DNA of 64,000 nucleotides from Pseudomonas asiatica (GTDB taxonomy: Bacteria > Pseudomonadota > Gammaproteobacteria > Pseudomonadales > Pseudomonadaceae). The notes below the pieces were generated by a model, which had not been told where the DNA came from, ran no database searches, and saw nothing but the letters and a program-made list of their open reading frames with translations. Below are positions 26,746 through 37,340 of the stretch, piece by piece. The stretch is taken from NCBI RefSeq assembly GCF_040214835.1, contig NZ_CP157874.1:562001-626000 (forward strand). Direction: 5' to 3'. Numbering within the stretch: the stretch's first letter is position 1; the number at the start of each line of letters is the position of its first letter. The translations under genes and the position numbers were made by a program.

Positions 26746-27396
26746 TCAGGCTGGCTCTGCTTCCAGCTCCAGCATGGCCTCACGGTACCGCGCCAGTTCC
26801 TCGATGGTCAGCACCGGCAGATTGTACTGCCGCGCATACACCGCCACCTGTTCGCCACGGGCCATCGTGCCATCGGGGTTCATCAGTTCGCACAGCACTG
26901 CCGCCGGGCGCAACCCGGCCAGGCGTGCCAGGTCCACCGAGCCTTCGGTGTGGCCACGGCGGGTCAGCACCCCGCCATTGCGGGCGCGCAGCGGGAACAC
27001 ATGCCCCGGGCTGACGATATGGCGCTGGTCCGCGGTGGAGCGCAGTGCCGCGCCAATGGTGGTGATGCGGTCCTGGGCGGACACCCCGGTGGTGATGCCT
27101 TCCGCCGCCTCGATGGTGACGGTGAAGCCGGTGCCATGGCGGGCCTGGTTGTTCTGTACCATGGGTGCCAGTTGCAGTTCGTCGACGGTGGCCTCGTCCA
27201 GGCACAGGCAGACGATGCCGCTGCAATCGCGAATCATCATGGCCATGGTCTGCAGCGAGATGTTCTCGGCGGCGGCGATGATGTCCGCTTCGTCCTCGCG
27301 GTCGTCGTCGTCGAGCAGCAGCACAGGGCGCCCGGCCTGGAAGGCGGCGATGGCGGCGCTGACATTGGGGAATTGCGGGTGGTGCTTGGTGGACAT
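26746..27396 (-). CDS. ribB: 3,4-dihydroxy-2-butanone-4-phosphate synthase (stand-alone)
   Basis: A 216-residue monofunctional RibB. The acidic metal/substrate motif DDDDREDEAD is at 29-38, then GTGFTVTIEAAEGITTGVSA, RHIVSPGHVFPL and RRGHTEGSVDLA. The start at ATG 27396 is chosen because the frame upstream of it runs into the riboswitch leader. It duplicates the first domain of RibBA at 16709. This copy is the one under FMN riboswitch control, so it is probably the regulated flux point of the pathway. Confidence 0.95.
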   Translation of the reverse strand: MSTKHHPQFPNVSAAIAAFQAGRPVLLLDDDDREDEADIIAAAENISLQTMAMMIRDCSGIVCLCLDEATVDELQLAPMVQNNQARHGTGFTVTIEAAEGITTGVSAQDRITTIGAALRSTADQRHIVSPGHVFPLRARNGGVLTRRGHTEGSVDLARLAGLRPAAVLCELMNPDGTMARGEQVAVYARQYNLPVLTIEELARYREAMLELEAEPA

Positions 27397-27450
27397 GAAA
27401 CGCTCCTCGTGAATGATCGATGAACGTCTCGGGGCGAACAAAATGCGCGC

Positions 27451-27475
27451 GCAGGGGCGCCCGGATGGCCCCTGC
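27451..27475 (-). terminator. Riboswitch expression-platform hairpin
   Basis: On the minus strand GCAGGGGC and GCCCCTGC form an 8-bp stem with a 9-base loop, directly 3' of the FMN aptamer. A U-rich run (TTTTGTT, near 27434-27441) follows. It could be the attenuator that ends transcription when FMN is bound. Confidence 0.55.
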
Positions 27476-27480
27476 CTGAC

Positions 27481-27612
27481 GCCTTCTTTCATCCGGACTA
27501 TGACCGTCGGCTCTGGAGTCTCACCAGATCTGCTGACCCCCGGCATGGCCGGGGCGCTCGCGGGCTCATCTTTCGATTTACCGCCGGTGGGGACTTTCAC
27601 CCCGCCCTGAAG
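27481..27612 (-). ncRNA. FMN riboswitch (RFN element) of ribB
   Basis: On the minus strand the conserved blocks appear in order: GGGCGGGGTGAAAGTCCCCA, CCGGCGGTAAATC, AGCCCGCGAGCGC, GGTCAGCAGATCTGG, CTCCAGAGCCGACGGT and AGTCCGGATGAAAGAAGGC. All six-helix RFN elements are present. It ends about 85 bases before the ribB start, with the hairpin 27451-27475 in between. FMN excess should reduce ribB expression. Confidence 0.96.
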
Positions 27613-27754
27613 ACCCGCCAAGCATACAGCACATTGCCACCTCGCTGGCAACCCACGGCTCTACGACCTTTGGCGGTACCGCTTGCCCATGGTGCTTTGG
27701 CTTATCAGGGTAGCCTAGGTCAGTATCGCGGTTTCTTCCTCAGCCGGCCTGAGT

Positions 27755-28816
27755 TTAATAGAGATCATTGGCATTTATCAGATCAATTATCAAACACTCA
27801 AGTAGGTCACTGAGCCATTTCACTTCGATGACTTCCTTGTTGCTCAGGCCAATGATCCTGTCAAGGCGCTCTCCGTGAGCGGATTTGTTTCTAACGAAGT
27901 AAGCATACTTGATGCAGAGGATGGCAATGACTTCCTGGCTTTTCGATAAGCCTGCCTTGAGGTGTTTTTCTATATGTGCCTCTACGGCGCCGATGTGCTG
28001 GGCTTTGGTGAGCGAATCCTTACGGTAAGACAAAGTCTCTTTGAATACTTGCATGAGTCTTGCGTCTGTGTACCTCAGTACGAAATCTTTGAATGCGCCT
28101 GCCTTGCCGTCATGTTCGTAATCGTTGAGGATCAACTGCCTCCAGCGGAGTTTTTGGCGTAGTTCATCTGCTGTTATGTCTCCCAGCAAGGTTCTCGAGC
28201 TTTCCGACGCTCGGGCATGATCTAGGAGAAGTGATCTGGTCGTCTGTTGACATTCGAAATCAGTGCTTTTCCTGGCGATAGTCCGATAAAGAGCATTGAA
28301 TGACTTCCACAGGGAGTCAAACCGGTCATAAATGTCATGTTTGGTTTTCGAACGAGTCAGGTGAGATACAGCCTTAAGAAGACCTGCACCTTTTTCTGAT
28401 TCTGCGAGGATGGCTTCAAGTCGATCAATCTTGAAGCCAGAAAGGAATTCGCATGTGAGCTTGGCGTGGCTTTTGAAGTCGGTATCTTCGATCTTCTTTA
28501 CACCGGCCGGGCGGTCGCGATATTGGGTAGATATGGTTATGGAGGTTAGTTCTGGGATTGTCGTTTTTCTGCAGATGTAGAAGAATATGGCTTTAGTGAT
28601 CTGCCCATACAGTGCGCTTTGGTAGTTGTTGAATACGCCATTCAAATCTATTTTCGAGGCTCGGGTGCAGTTTATTGAGATTTTTCGGTTTGTGATTACC
28701 AGTTGGTCTTGATACGAACCGCCGCCGCTGTAATCGATAAACCCAGAAAAAAGTGTTTCTGGCTTTTCGCTGTTTTTCAGGTCTATCTCAATAAGGTAAT
28801 GGTATCTTTGACGCAT
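27755..28816 (-). CDS. Orphan low-GC protein with HEPN-like C-terminal domain
   Basis: A 353-residue protein encoded by DNA that is clearly AT-richer than its neighbours, with unusual codons such as AAA, ATA and TTT. Residues 1-150 look beta-rich (YHYLIEIDLKN, GFIDYSGGGSYQDQLVITNRK). The C-terminal half is alpha-helical. It contains DRFDSLWKSFNALYRTI, which resembles the first helix of Apea-type HEPN domains, and YAYFVRNKSAHGERLD, which carries R309-x4-H314 (RNxxxH), the HEPN RNase motif. HEPN proteins are often metal-independent RNases in toxin-antitoxin, abortive infection and CRISPR systems. No partner gene is adjacent. HEPN assignment is my inference from these motifs; the family is otherwise unrecognised. 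Confidence 0.6.
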   Translation of the reverse strand: MRQRYHYLIEIDLKNSEKPETLFSGFIDYSGGGSYQDQLVITNRKISINCTRASKIDLNGVFNNYQSALYGQITKAIFFYICRKTTIPELTSITISTQYRDRPAGVKKIEDTDFKSHAKLTCEFLSGFKIDRLEAILAESEKGAGLLKAVSHLTRSKTKHDIYDRFDSLWKSFNALYRTIARKSTDFECQQTTRSLLLDHARASESSRTLLGDITADELRQKLRWRQLILNDYEHDGKAGAFKDFVLRYTDARLMQVFKETLSYRKDSLTKAQHIGAVEAHIEKHLKAGLSKSQEVIAILCIKYAYFVRNKSAHGERLDRIIGLSNKEVIEVKWLSDLLECLIIDLINANDLY

Positions 28817-28954
28817 CGTTCATCCATGATTCAGAGAGCACATGAATGAACCGTATCAGTAAATCATGAGTGATGGCTATAGGCCATTTCTGGCGGCAAG
28901 GCAGTACTTCGCCCAGGCATCATGGTTTCCCTTCATTTCAATGTGTTCAGATCG

Positions 28955-31282
<2,328 letters not shown>

Positions 31283-31283
<1 letters not shown>

Positions 31284-31975
31284 CAGGCTTTTTCCGTGTC
31301 GACCAGGATGTACCCCTGGCCGCGTACGGCCTGGATCTGCAGGTGCTGGGCATCGATGTCGGCCAGCTTGCGGCGCAGGTTGCATACATGCACATCCAGG
31401 CCGCGATCCAGGCGGGTGTAGGCCCGGTGCAGCACGGTCTGGTAGAGGAATGGTTTGCTCAAGGCTTCGGCGGGGTGGGCCCGCAGGGTGGCCAGCAAGC
31501 GGAATTCGGACGCGGTGAGGCCGGCAGCCTTGCCGTTGTGGATAACGTCCTGGCGGTCCTGGTCGAGCATCACCTCGCCGACGTCGGCACGCAGCGCCGT
31601 ACCATGATCGAACGCCACACGCCGCAGCAATGCATCGACCCGGGCGTCCAGCTCGGCCAGGCTGAAGGGCTTGGGCAGGTAATCGTCCGCACCCCGGGTA
31701 AAGCCACTGATGCGATCCTGCTCGGCCCCCAGCGCCGACATCAGCATGACCGGCACCGCCTGCTGCTGGCGCAACTCGTCGAGCAGGCTGAGGCCGTCGA
31801 TGCCTGGCAGCATGATATCCAGCAGTACCAGCTCGAACCGTGATTGCTGTATGGCATTCAGGGCCTGGGCGCCGGTGGCGCATGCGTGCACCCGGAAACC
31901 CCGGTTTCGGAAATGGCGTTCCAGGTCCTGACGCAGGCTTGTGTCGTCTTCGGCTAGGAGGAGTGAGGTGGGCAC
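31283..31975 (-). CDS. OmpR-family response regulator
   Basis: A 230-residue regulator. The receiver domain has acidic pair EDD near residue 9, the phospho-acceptor in LVLLDIMLPGIDG, and K in ADDYLPKPF. The winged-helix DNA-binding domain ends LRRKLADIDAQHLQIQAVRGQGYILV. It is co-transcribed with the kinase and divergent from the TonB-dependent receptor, which is its likely target. Confidence 0.94.
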
Positions 31976-31983
31976 GGCGAGCC

Positions 31984-32002
31984 TTGAATGAGAATTCGTA
32001 TC
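31984..32002. promoter_or_regulatory. Fur-like box in the regulator/receptor divergent spacer
   Basis: TTGAATGAGAATTCGTATC matches the Fur consensus at 12 of 19 positions. It lies just before the response regulator start (31975). Iron control of the regulator operon is inferred. Confidence 0.5.
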
Positions 32003-32098
32003 AGTTACGAATCATCCCATTGCCGGCAGGGCGAGGGCAACGCCTGGATGTGTTAAGAAGGTTAATCCTGCTGCACCCCCGATTTCCCTTCGGTATCG

Positions 32099-32129
32099 TT
32101 CGCAAAAAGCAACTTGTTTCGTTTGCGAA
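32099..32129. promoter_or_regulatory. Inverted repeat upstream of the TonB receptor
   Basis: TTCGCAAA (32099-32106) and TTTGCGAA (32122-32129) with a 15-base spacer, 29-59 bases before the receptor ATG. A direct repeat of GTTAA with 9-base period lies further upstream (GTTAAGAAGGTTAA, about 32052-32065). These are candidate response-regulator sites. Confidence 0.4.
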
Positions 32130-32157
32130 TTACTACCATTTGGGGAAAGGGTGTGTC

Positions 32158-34335
32158 ATGAGCAGTTTCAAAAGTTTGGGGGACTCGCGACGGGGTCGGG
32201 GCTGGCTGGTGCTGGGGCTGTTGGCGCCGTTTTCGTTGTCGGCACTGGCCGAGACGGTAGCGACTCAGGCGTCTGCCGAGGACAGCGCGCTTGACCTGCC
32301 GGCATTGACCATCGAAGGCAACCGCCTGTATGACATGCTGCCGTCGGAAGAAACTGGCGGCTACAGCGTGGATGCCGCCACCGTGGGCACCAAGACCCCC
32401 GCAGCGCTCAAGGACATCCCGCAATCGATCACCGTCTACACCCAGGACTACGTCAAGGACCGCCAGTTCGTGCACCTCGATGACCTGGCCAAGTACACCG
32501 CCGGCCTGCGCACCCTGACCAACGACAGTGGCCGTTCGTCGATCTACGCCCGTGGCTACGAGTACAGCGAGTTCAATATCGACGGCCTGCCGGCGCCCAT
32601 GGCCAGCATCTTCGGTACAGTACCGTCGCTGGCGGCATTCGACCGTGTCGAGATCATGCGTGGCCCGGCCGGGCTGTTCAGCAGCACCAGCGAACTGGGC
32701 GGCATCGTCAACATGGTGCGCAAGCGCCCGACCGCCGAGTTCCAGGGGCATGTCGAAGGCAGCTATGGCACCTGGGACACCAACCACGAAGAAATCGACC
32801 TGAGCGGGCCGCTGGATGATGCCGGCCGCGTGCGCGGGCGCTTCATCGCCTCGCGTGACGACACCAATGGCGAGGTCGACTACAACGCCAACACCAGCAA
32901 CAGCTACTACGGTGCGCTGGACGTCGACCTGGACGACGCCACCACCCTGTCGTTCGGCCTGATTCATGAAGTGAAGAACATCACCCCGCACAATGGCTAT
33001 CCGGCAACGCTGTACGGCGAAGTACCCGACTTCAGCCATTCGAAGTTCCTGGGGGCTGACTGGAATTACTTCGACGGCAAGACCACCGACCTGGTCGCCG
33101 AGCTGACCCACCGCTTCGACAACGGCGGCTATGGCCGTGTCGCAGCCCGTGGCTCGCATCGCGACACCAATTATCTGTACGCCTTCACCGCGACCAACGC
33201 CACCACTGGCGCAAACTCCGAGCGCGCCAGCGCCCGCGATTTCACCCAGGACACCTACTCGCTGGACGCCAGCTACAGCCAGCCGTTCGAAACCTTCGGC
33301 CAGGTCAGCGAATTCGTGGTCGGCAGCGACTACAAGAACTACGACACCGAGTACCTCAACGGCACAACCAACCTGGGCGCCATCAACGTCGATACATACT
33401 CGCCCAAGCAGTTCGCCAAGCCATCGCCCAACTACAGCACCGAGACCGGTATGCAGGAAGAGGAATACGGCCTGTACTCCAAGGTCACCTTCCGCCCGGT
33501 CGAGCGTCTGGCGCTGATCGCCGGGGGCCGCTTCAGCTGGTATCGCGGTGATTTCTACACCACTACCCTCAGCAGCGGCGCCACCACCAACGACAGCAAG
33601 CGCGTGGATGGCCACTTCACCCCGTATGGCGGCCTGGTCTACGACCTGACCGAGAACCATGCGCTGTACGCCAGCTATTCGCAGGTTTTCAAGCCGCAGT
33701 CCGACACCGACAGCAATGGCCGGGTGCTCAAGCCGCGTGAGGGCGAGCAGTACGAGTTCGGTCTCAAGAGCAGCTACTTCGGCGGCGACCTGAATACTCG
33801 CTTCTCGGTGTTCCGCCTGACGGACAAGAACCGCGCGACCACCGTGTATGACGCCGACGGTGTGGCTACCACTGACTCTGTTGCATCCGGCAAGACCCGT
33901 GTGAAAGGCGCCGAAGTGGAAGTGAGCGGCAAGCTGACGCCGAACTGGGAAGTGCTGGCCGGCTACACCTGGATGGAAACCGAAACCCTCAAGGGCGATG
34001 CCGAAACCACCTTCTTCATTATGCCGCGCAACCAGGCATCGCTGTGGAGCAAGTACACCATCAGCCAAGGGCCGCTGAACGGCCTGGCCATTGGTGGCGG
34101 TATTTCGGCGATGAGTAACTTCTATTCCGAGAACGGCGGTGTGCGCATCGACGCGCCAGGCTATGCGACGGTGGATGCAATGCTGTCTTATCCGGTTACC
34201 TCGAAGCTGACGGCCACCTTCAACATCAACAACCTGTTCGACCGGGACTATCTGTCGCGGGTGGGGTCGACCTCGACGTTCAACTTCTACGGGCCGTCGC
34301 GGAGCATGATGGTTGGGGCGCGTTATGACTTCTGA
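32158..34335 (+). CDS. TonB-dependent ferric-siderophore receptor (FhuE/FoxA-like)
   Basis: A 725-residue outer-membrane receptor from ATG 32158, with GGGGAAAGG upstream. The signal peptide ends in SALA. The plug domain has PQSITVYTQDYVKD, YARGYEYSEFNIDGLP and VEIMRGPAGLFSS, followed by GGIVNMVRKRP. The C-terminal barrel ends NLFDRDYLSRVG...MVGARYDF with the terminal Phe. There is no N-terminal FecA-type signalling extension, so induction probably goes through the adjacent two-component pair. Its overall pattern is closer to hydroxamate receptors such as FhuE than to FepA/PfeA, although the neighbouring esterase suggests a cyclic ester ligand; the ligand is open. Confidence 0.92.
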   Translation: MSSFKSLGDSRRGRGWLVLGLLAPFSLSALAETVATQASAEDSALDLPALTIEGNRLYDMLPSEETGGYSVDAATVGTKTPAALKDIPQSITVYTQDYVKDRQFVHLDDLAKYTAGLRTLTNDSGRSSIYARGYEYSEFNIDGLPAPMASIFGTVPSLAAFDRVEIMRGPAGLFSSTSELGGIVNMVRKRPTAEFQGHVEGSYGTWDTNHEEIDLSGPLDDAGRVRGRFIASRDDTNGEVDYNANTSNSYYGALDVDLDDATTLSFGLIHEVKNITPHNGYPATLYGEVPDFSHSKFLGADWNYFDGKTTDLVAELTHRFDNGGYGRVAARGSHRDTNYLYAFTATNATTGANSERASARDFTQDTYSLDASYSQPFETFGQVSEFVVGSDYKNYDTEYLNGTTNLGAINVDTYSPKQFAKPSPNYSTETGMQEEEYGLYSKVTFRPVERLALIAGGRFSWYRGDFYTTTLSSGATTNDSKRVDGHFTPYGGLVYDLTENHALYASYSQVFKPQSDTDSNGRVLKPREGEQYEFGLKSSYFGGDLNTRFSVFRLTDKNRATTVYDADGVATTDSVASGKTRVKGAEVEVSGKLTPNWEVLAGYTWMETETLKGDAETTFFIMPRNQASLWSKYTISQGPLNGLAIGGGISAMSNFYSENGGVRIDAPGYATVDAMLSYPVTSKLTATFNINNLFDRDYLSRVGSTSTFNFYGPSRSMMVGARYDF

Positions 34336-34500
34336 TAATCAGATTTTTCCCGTTGCGCGTAGGCCATTTCTGAAATAGCTTCCTAGCGCCCTTGAGCCAT
34401 TGCGGTGGTGCTCCTGGCGGCCTAGTGTGGCCCAGTCGTTGCCAAATCAGCGACCGGGCCTGCAAGCCCGCTCAGAGAACGATTACCGATCACCAATAGC

Positions 34501-34516
34501 CAATGGCATGCCATTG
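34501..34516. other. Perfect 16-bp palindrome
   Basis: CAATGGCATGCCATTG is fully self-complementary, ten bases before the C4-like RNA. It could be an operator for its promoter. The remainder of the 34336-34500 spacer shows only a short CGGGC/GCCCG hairpin. Confidence 0.45.
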
Positions 34517-34525
34517 CGCGCGCTT

Positions 34526-34611
34526 GATGGTGGCTGCGTACGGGAGGTTTTCGAACCTGCCGGTTTCGTTCTCTGCCGGTCTTGCAGACCTGTACGTGGC
34601 CGCCACCCATC
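34526..34611 (+). ncRNA. C4-antisense-RNA-like structured leader
   Basis: An 86-base element closes with GATGGTGGC at its 5' end and GCCGCCACCCATC at its 3' end. Inside is a perfect AGGTT-TTCG-AACCT hairpin and a second arm bounded by GCCGG/GCCGG. This layout (GGTGGCnGC, ACGGGAGG, CTGCCGGTTTC, CCGGTCT, CCGCCACC) is what I associate with the C4 antisense RNA family first seen in phages P1/P7 and common in Pseudomonas leaders. Bases 34544-34552 are complementary to 34651-34659 just ahead of the next start codon. Family assignment is from memory; the structure and complementarity are seen. Confidence 0.6.
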
Positions 34612-34662
34612 ACACTGCAAGTAATGAATGGCGGTTCTGGCCAATCAACTGAGAACCTCACC

Positions 34663-34905
34663 ATGCTTAAGATTGTCCCCGATCCACCCCACGATATTCA
34701 TTCCCTTGAAGACACCCTGATCCAGGCCACGGACTATGCGCTGTGCGCTGCGACCGTTGTGCATCAGGCCATGCTGCTGCAGCCCAAGTCGCCGGCGTCG
34801 GCTTTGATGATGACGTCGATGCATGAACTGGAGACGCTGCGGGCTTTGCTGGAGTCGGCATTGATTCAGGTGCAGATGCCCACTGGGGCCAGAACTTTGC
34901 ACTGA
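34663..34905 (+). CDS. Small DUF6124-like protein, 80 aa
   Basis: It starts at ATG 34663 (MLKIVPDPP), a start typical of a widespread group of short pseudomonad proteins. It contains helical segments (IQATDYALCAATVVHQAML, HELETLRALLESALIQV) and no signal peptide. It lies 52 bases after the C4-like RNA. There is no conventional Shine-Dalgarno apart from the GAGAACC region that the RNA can pair with. The family function is unknown; a regulated small protein is likely. Confidence 0.7.
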   Translation: MLKIVPDPPHDIHSLEDTLIQATDYALCAATVVHQAMLLQPKSPASALMMTSMHELETLRALLESALIQVQMPTGARTLH

Positions 34906-34927
34906 GGCTTGAGTGATGTGTTGTCTG

Positions 34928-35025
34928 GGCAAGCCCTTTCGCGGGTAAACCCGCTCCCACAGGATCACCACAGTCTTCAAGACTTGCACAGTACCTGTGG
35001 GAGCGGGTTCACCCGCGAAAGGGCC
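34928..35025. repeat. REP pair
   Basis: 'tttcgcgggtaaacccgctccc' and 'gggagcgggttcacccgcgaaa' face each other between the two small genes. Confidence 0.9.
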
Positions 35026-35061
35026 CGTCCAGGCAGTCGAGAACTTTCAGGGGATTCAAAA

Positions 35062-35325
35062 ATGACCACAGAAGACACCCAATTCACTGTCGGCAAGACC
35101 ACGTTCTACCAAGGCGAACATGGCACCCACCCACTGTTCCGCATCGAGCCCGGCATCCCCTGCCGCGATGCCCGAGAGCAGTCTTCGGAGTTGATGGGCT
35201 ATGTCCGCGAACTGACCATCACCGGCCTGATGGATGAGAAGCCGATGATGATCTGGGCTGCGCACTACCTGAGTGCGATGGCCAAGGCGCTGATGGATGA
35301 TGCTGAGTTGGGTATGAAGCAGTGA
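35062..35325 (+). CDS. DUF3077 protein, 87 aa
   Basis: A small soluble protein: FYQGEHGTHPLFRIEPGIPCRDAREQSSELM, then a C-terminal helix (MIWAAHYLSAMAKALMDDA). DUF3077 proteins are common in Pseudomonas in multiple copies and often sit near DUF6124-type genes. A weak AGGGG motif lies upstream of ATG 35062. Function unknown. Confidence 0.75.
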   Translation: MTTEDTQFTVGKTTFYQGEHGTHPLFRIEPGIPCRDAREQSSELMGYVRELTITGLMDEKPMMIWAAHYLSAMAKALMDDAELGMKQ

Positions 35326-35374
35326 GTGTTTGCCTTCAGGTTGTGTGAAGGCCGCAAGGGGTTCGCCTTGGCAA

Positions 35375-35434
35375 TTGCAGCGCCTATGAGACCGAGCGCC
35401 GCCCGCGCGGCGCTCGGTCTCATAGGCGCTGCAA
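35375..35434. repeat. Perfect 28-bp-arm palindrome
   Basis: Arm 35375-35402 is exactly inverted at 35407-35434, with the 4-base loop CCGC. The arm core is CTATGAGACCGAGCGCCGC. It is not a REP of the CGCGGG type and has no T-run. It may be a separate repeat family of P. putida; it lies between the DUF3077 and FAD-oxidoreductase genes. Confidence 0.9.
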
Positions 35435-35524
35435 ACCTGTCGGTATACACCTGATGGCCCGCTTGATTAGAGTGGCGCCTGGGGTAATACAGGCCAGTCA
35501 AGCCTTTCGACAAGCGAGGTGCAG

Positions 35525-36634
35525 GTGAGCGTTGATATCGAGTGTGTGGTGGTCGGGGCCGGTGTGGTCGGCCTGACGGTGGCGCGCGCCTTGGCCCAGG
35601 CTGGCCATGAAGTGCTGGTGGTGGAGGCGGGAGAGGGCATTGGCGTCGGGGTCAGCTCGCGCAACTCCGAGGTGATCCACGCCGGCCTGTATTACCCCGA
35701 TGGCAGCCTCAAGGCGCAGCTGTGTGTCGAGGGCAAGCAACGCCTGTATGCCTATTGCGACAGTCGGGGCGTTGAATACCAGCGCCTCGGCAAACTGATC
35801 GTCGCCACCGATGCGGCCCAGGTCGAAGGCTTGCAGCGCCTGCTGGAGCAGGGCCGGCGCAATGGTGTCGATGACCTGCAATGGCTCGACGCCGACCAGG
35901 CGCGTGAGTTGGAGCCGGCGCTGTCATGTGTCGCCGCGCTGTGGTCGCCGTCCACCGGCATCATCGACTCCCACGGTTTGATGCTCGCCCTGCTGGGTGA
36001 CGCCGAGGCTGCGGGCGCCACCTTGGTACTGCATACCCCACTGCTTGCCGCGCGGGTGATCGAGGCCGGTTTCAGCCTGGACATGGGCGGTGCCGAGCCG
36101 ATGAGCCTGACCTGCCAGCGGCTGGTCAACTGCGCCGGGTTATCTGCAGTTGAAGTCGCTGGGCACATCACCGGCCTCGACCCGGCCCATGTACCCAAAG
36201 CCTATCTATGCAAAGGCAGCTATTTCAGCCTGAGCGGTCGTGCGCCATTTCGGCACCTGGTGTACCCCGCACCGGAACACGCCGGCCTGGGCGTGCACAT
36301 GACCCTCGACCTGGGCGGCCAGGCGCGCTTCGGCCCGGATGTGGAGTGGGTGGAACATATCGACTACCCGGTAGACCCCCGGCGCGGCGACAGCTTCTAT
36401 GCCGCCGTACGGCGCTATTGGCCCGACCTGCCCGACGCCAGCCTGCAACCGGCCTACAGCGGCATCCGCCCGAAAATCAGCGGCCCTCAGGACCCGGCGG
36501 CGGACTTTGTCATCAGTACGCCCGCCGAGCATGGTGTGCCGGGGCTGGTGAACCTGTTTGGTATCGAGTCACCGGGGTTGACCAGTTGCCTGGCATTGGC
36601 GGATCGCGTGCTGCATACCCTGCGTGACAACTGA
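35525..36634 (+). CDS. FAD-dependent oxidoreductase, L-2-hydroxyglutarate oxidase-like
   Basis: 369 residues from GTG 35525, with GCGAGG at a good distance upstream. The DAO-type Rossmann motif [27 protein letters not shown] is at the start. [18 protein letters not shown] is the segment found in LhgO/YgaF-type oxidases, and the C-terminal RPKISGP and [11 protein letters not shown] complete the fold. It probably oxidises a 2-hydroxy acid and passes electrons to quinone. It stands alone. Confidence 0.85.
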   Translation: MSVDIECVVVGAGVVGLTVARALAQAGHEVLVVEAGEGIGVGVSSRNSEVIHAGLYYPDGSLKAQLCVEGKQRLYAYCDSRGVEYQRLGKLIVATDAAQVEGLQRLLEQGRRNGVDDLQWLDADQARELEPALSCVAALWSPSTGIIDSHGLMLALLGDAEAAGATLVLHTPLLAARVIEAGFSLDMGGAEPMSLTCQRLVNCAGLSAVEVAGHITGLDPAHVPKAYLCKGSYFSLSGRAPFRHLVYPAPEHAGLGVHMTLDLGGQARFGPDVEWVEHIDYPVDPRRGDSFYAAVRRYWPDLPDASLQPAYSGIRPKISGPQDPAADFVISTPAEHGVPGLVNLFGIESPGLTSCLALADRVLHTLRDN

Positions 36635-36653
36635 GGGCAGTGCGAAGCTGCCT

Positions 36654-37331
36654 TCAGTCTTTATGCATGTGCTGCTTGCCATCGCGATGAGTATGGGCCT
36701 TTGAATGCCCCTCATCATGCTGGCCTGCGCCCGAGGCCTGCTCACCATGATGGCCAGGCACGTTGCCGCGGTGCTGGCCTTCATGATTGTGCATTTCACT
36801 TTCGCCACCACCATGCTGGTGGCCGCCACTGGCCGCGACCATCGTTTTGTATTGTTCTGCGTTCAACTGGGGTAACTGGTCCAGGAAGGCGACGATGCCC
36901 CAGATGTATTCATCGCCCATGCTCTTGCCCCAGGCCGGCATGCCAGAGGCCTTGATGCCGTGCTTGATGATCCAGAACGCCGCAGCGGGGTCGCCACCAA
37001 TCCCGCTTTTGGCCAGGTTGGGGGGCGATGGATACAGAGCCTGGCTGAGCTCCGTCTTCTCGACGCCAGGGGCAAGGTGACAACCGATGCACATGGCGTT
37101 GTAGTTACCGGCGCCGGTACCAATCAGCGTTTCATCTTTCAGGTCCGGCACCTCGATGTCCCTGGCCCGTACTGCGATCGAGCGGTCCCGTGCCATGGCC
37201 AGAAAGGCATGCACGGCGGGGAAATGGGGATCATCGGCCCCGACGTTGACCAGGCCGGAGTACGCAGCACCCAGCACGGCCACGCTGGCCACCGCGCCTG
37301 CTGCAACAAGCGTTGTTATTGTTCTTTTCAT
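36654..37331 (-). CDS. Cytochrome c with His-rich C-terminal tail
   Basis: A 225-residue periplasmic protein with an N-terminal signal or anchor (TTLVAAGAVASVAVLGAAYSG). The haem site is C81-I-G-C84-H85, and the likely axial Met is in KASGMPAWG. Residues about 165-225 are rich in His, Gly and Glu (GGHQHGGGESEMHNHEGQH and HTHRDGKQHMHKD), a probable copper-binding tail. It is the last gene of the cop operon, 9 bases after copB, so it may couple copper detoxification to electron transfer. Confidence 0.82.
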   Translation of the reverse strand: MKRTITTLVAAGAVASVAVLGAAYSGLVNVGADDPHFPAVHAFLAMARDRSIAVRARDIEVPDLKDETLIGTGAGNYNAMCIGCHLAPGVEKTELSQALYPSPPNLAKSGIGGDPAAAFWIIKHGIKASGMPAWGKSMGDEYIWGIVAFLDQLPQLNAEQYKTMVAASGGHQHGGGESEMHNHEGQHRGNVPGHHGEQASGAGQHDEGHSKAHTHRDGKQHMHKD

Positions 37332-37340
37332 GTCTGGTTC

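Noticed and set aside
27397..27651. N-terminal extension of ribB
   Set aside because: It is the FMN riboswitch leader.
27613..28954. Target-site repeats flanking the low-GC HEPN-like gene
   Set aside because: I compared the flanks by eye and found no convincing direct repeat, so no element boundaries are claimed.
31284..31883. N-terminal extension of the histidine kinase frame
   Set aside because: It is read in another frame through the response regulator gene; the membrane helix begins just after ATG 31283.
32062..34068. Long minus-strand open frame opposite the TonB receptor
   Set aside because: Antisense to a clear receptor gene; composition explained by codon bias.
34455..34470. CGGGC/GCCCG hairpin after the TonB receptor as a terminator
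   Set aside because: Short stem and no U-tract on either side.
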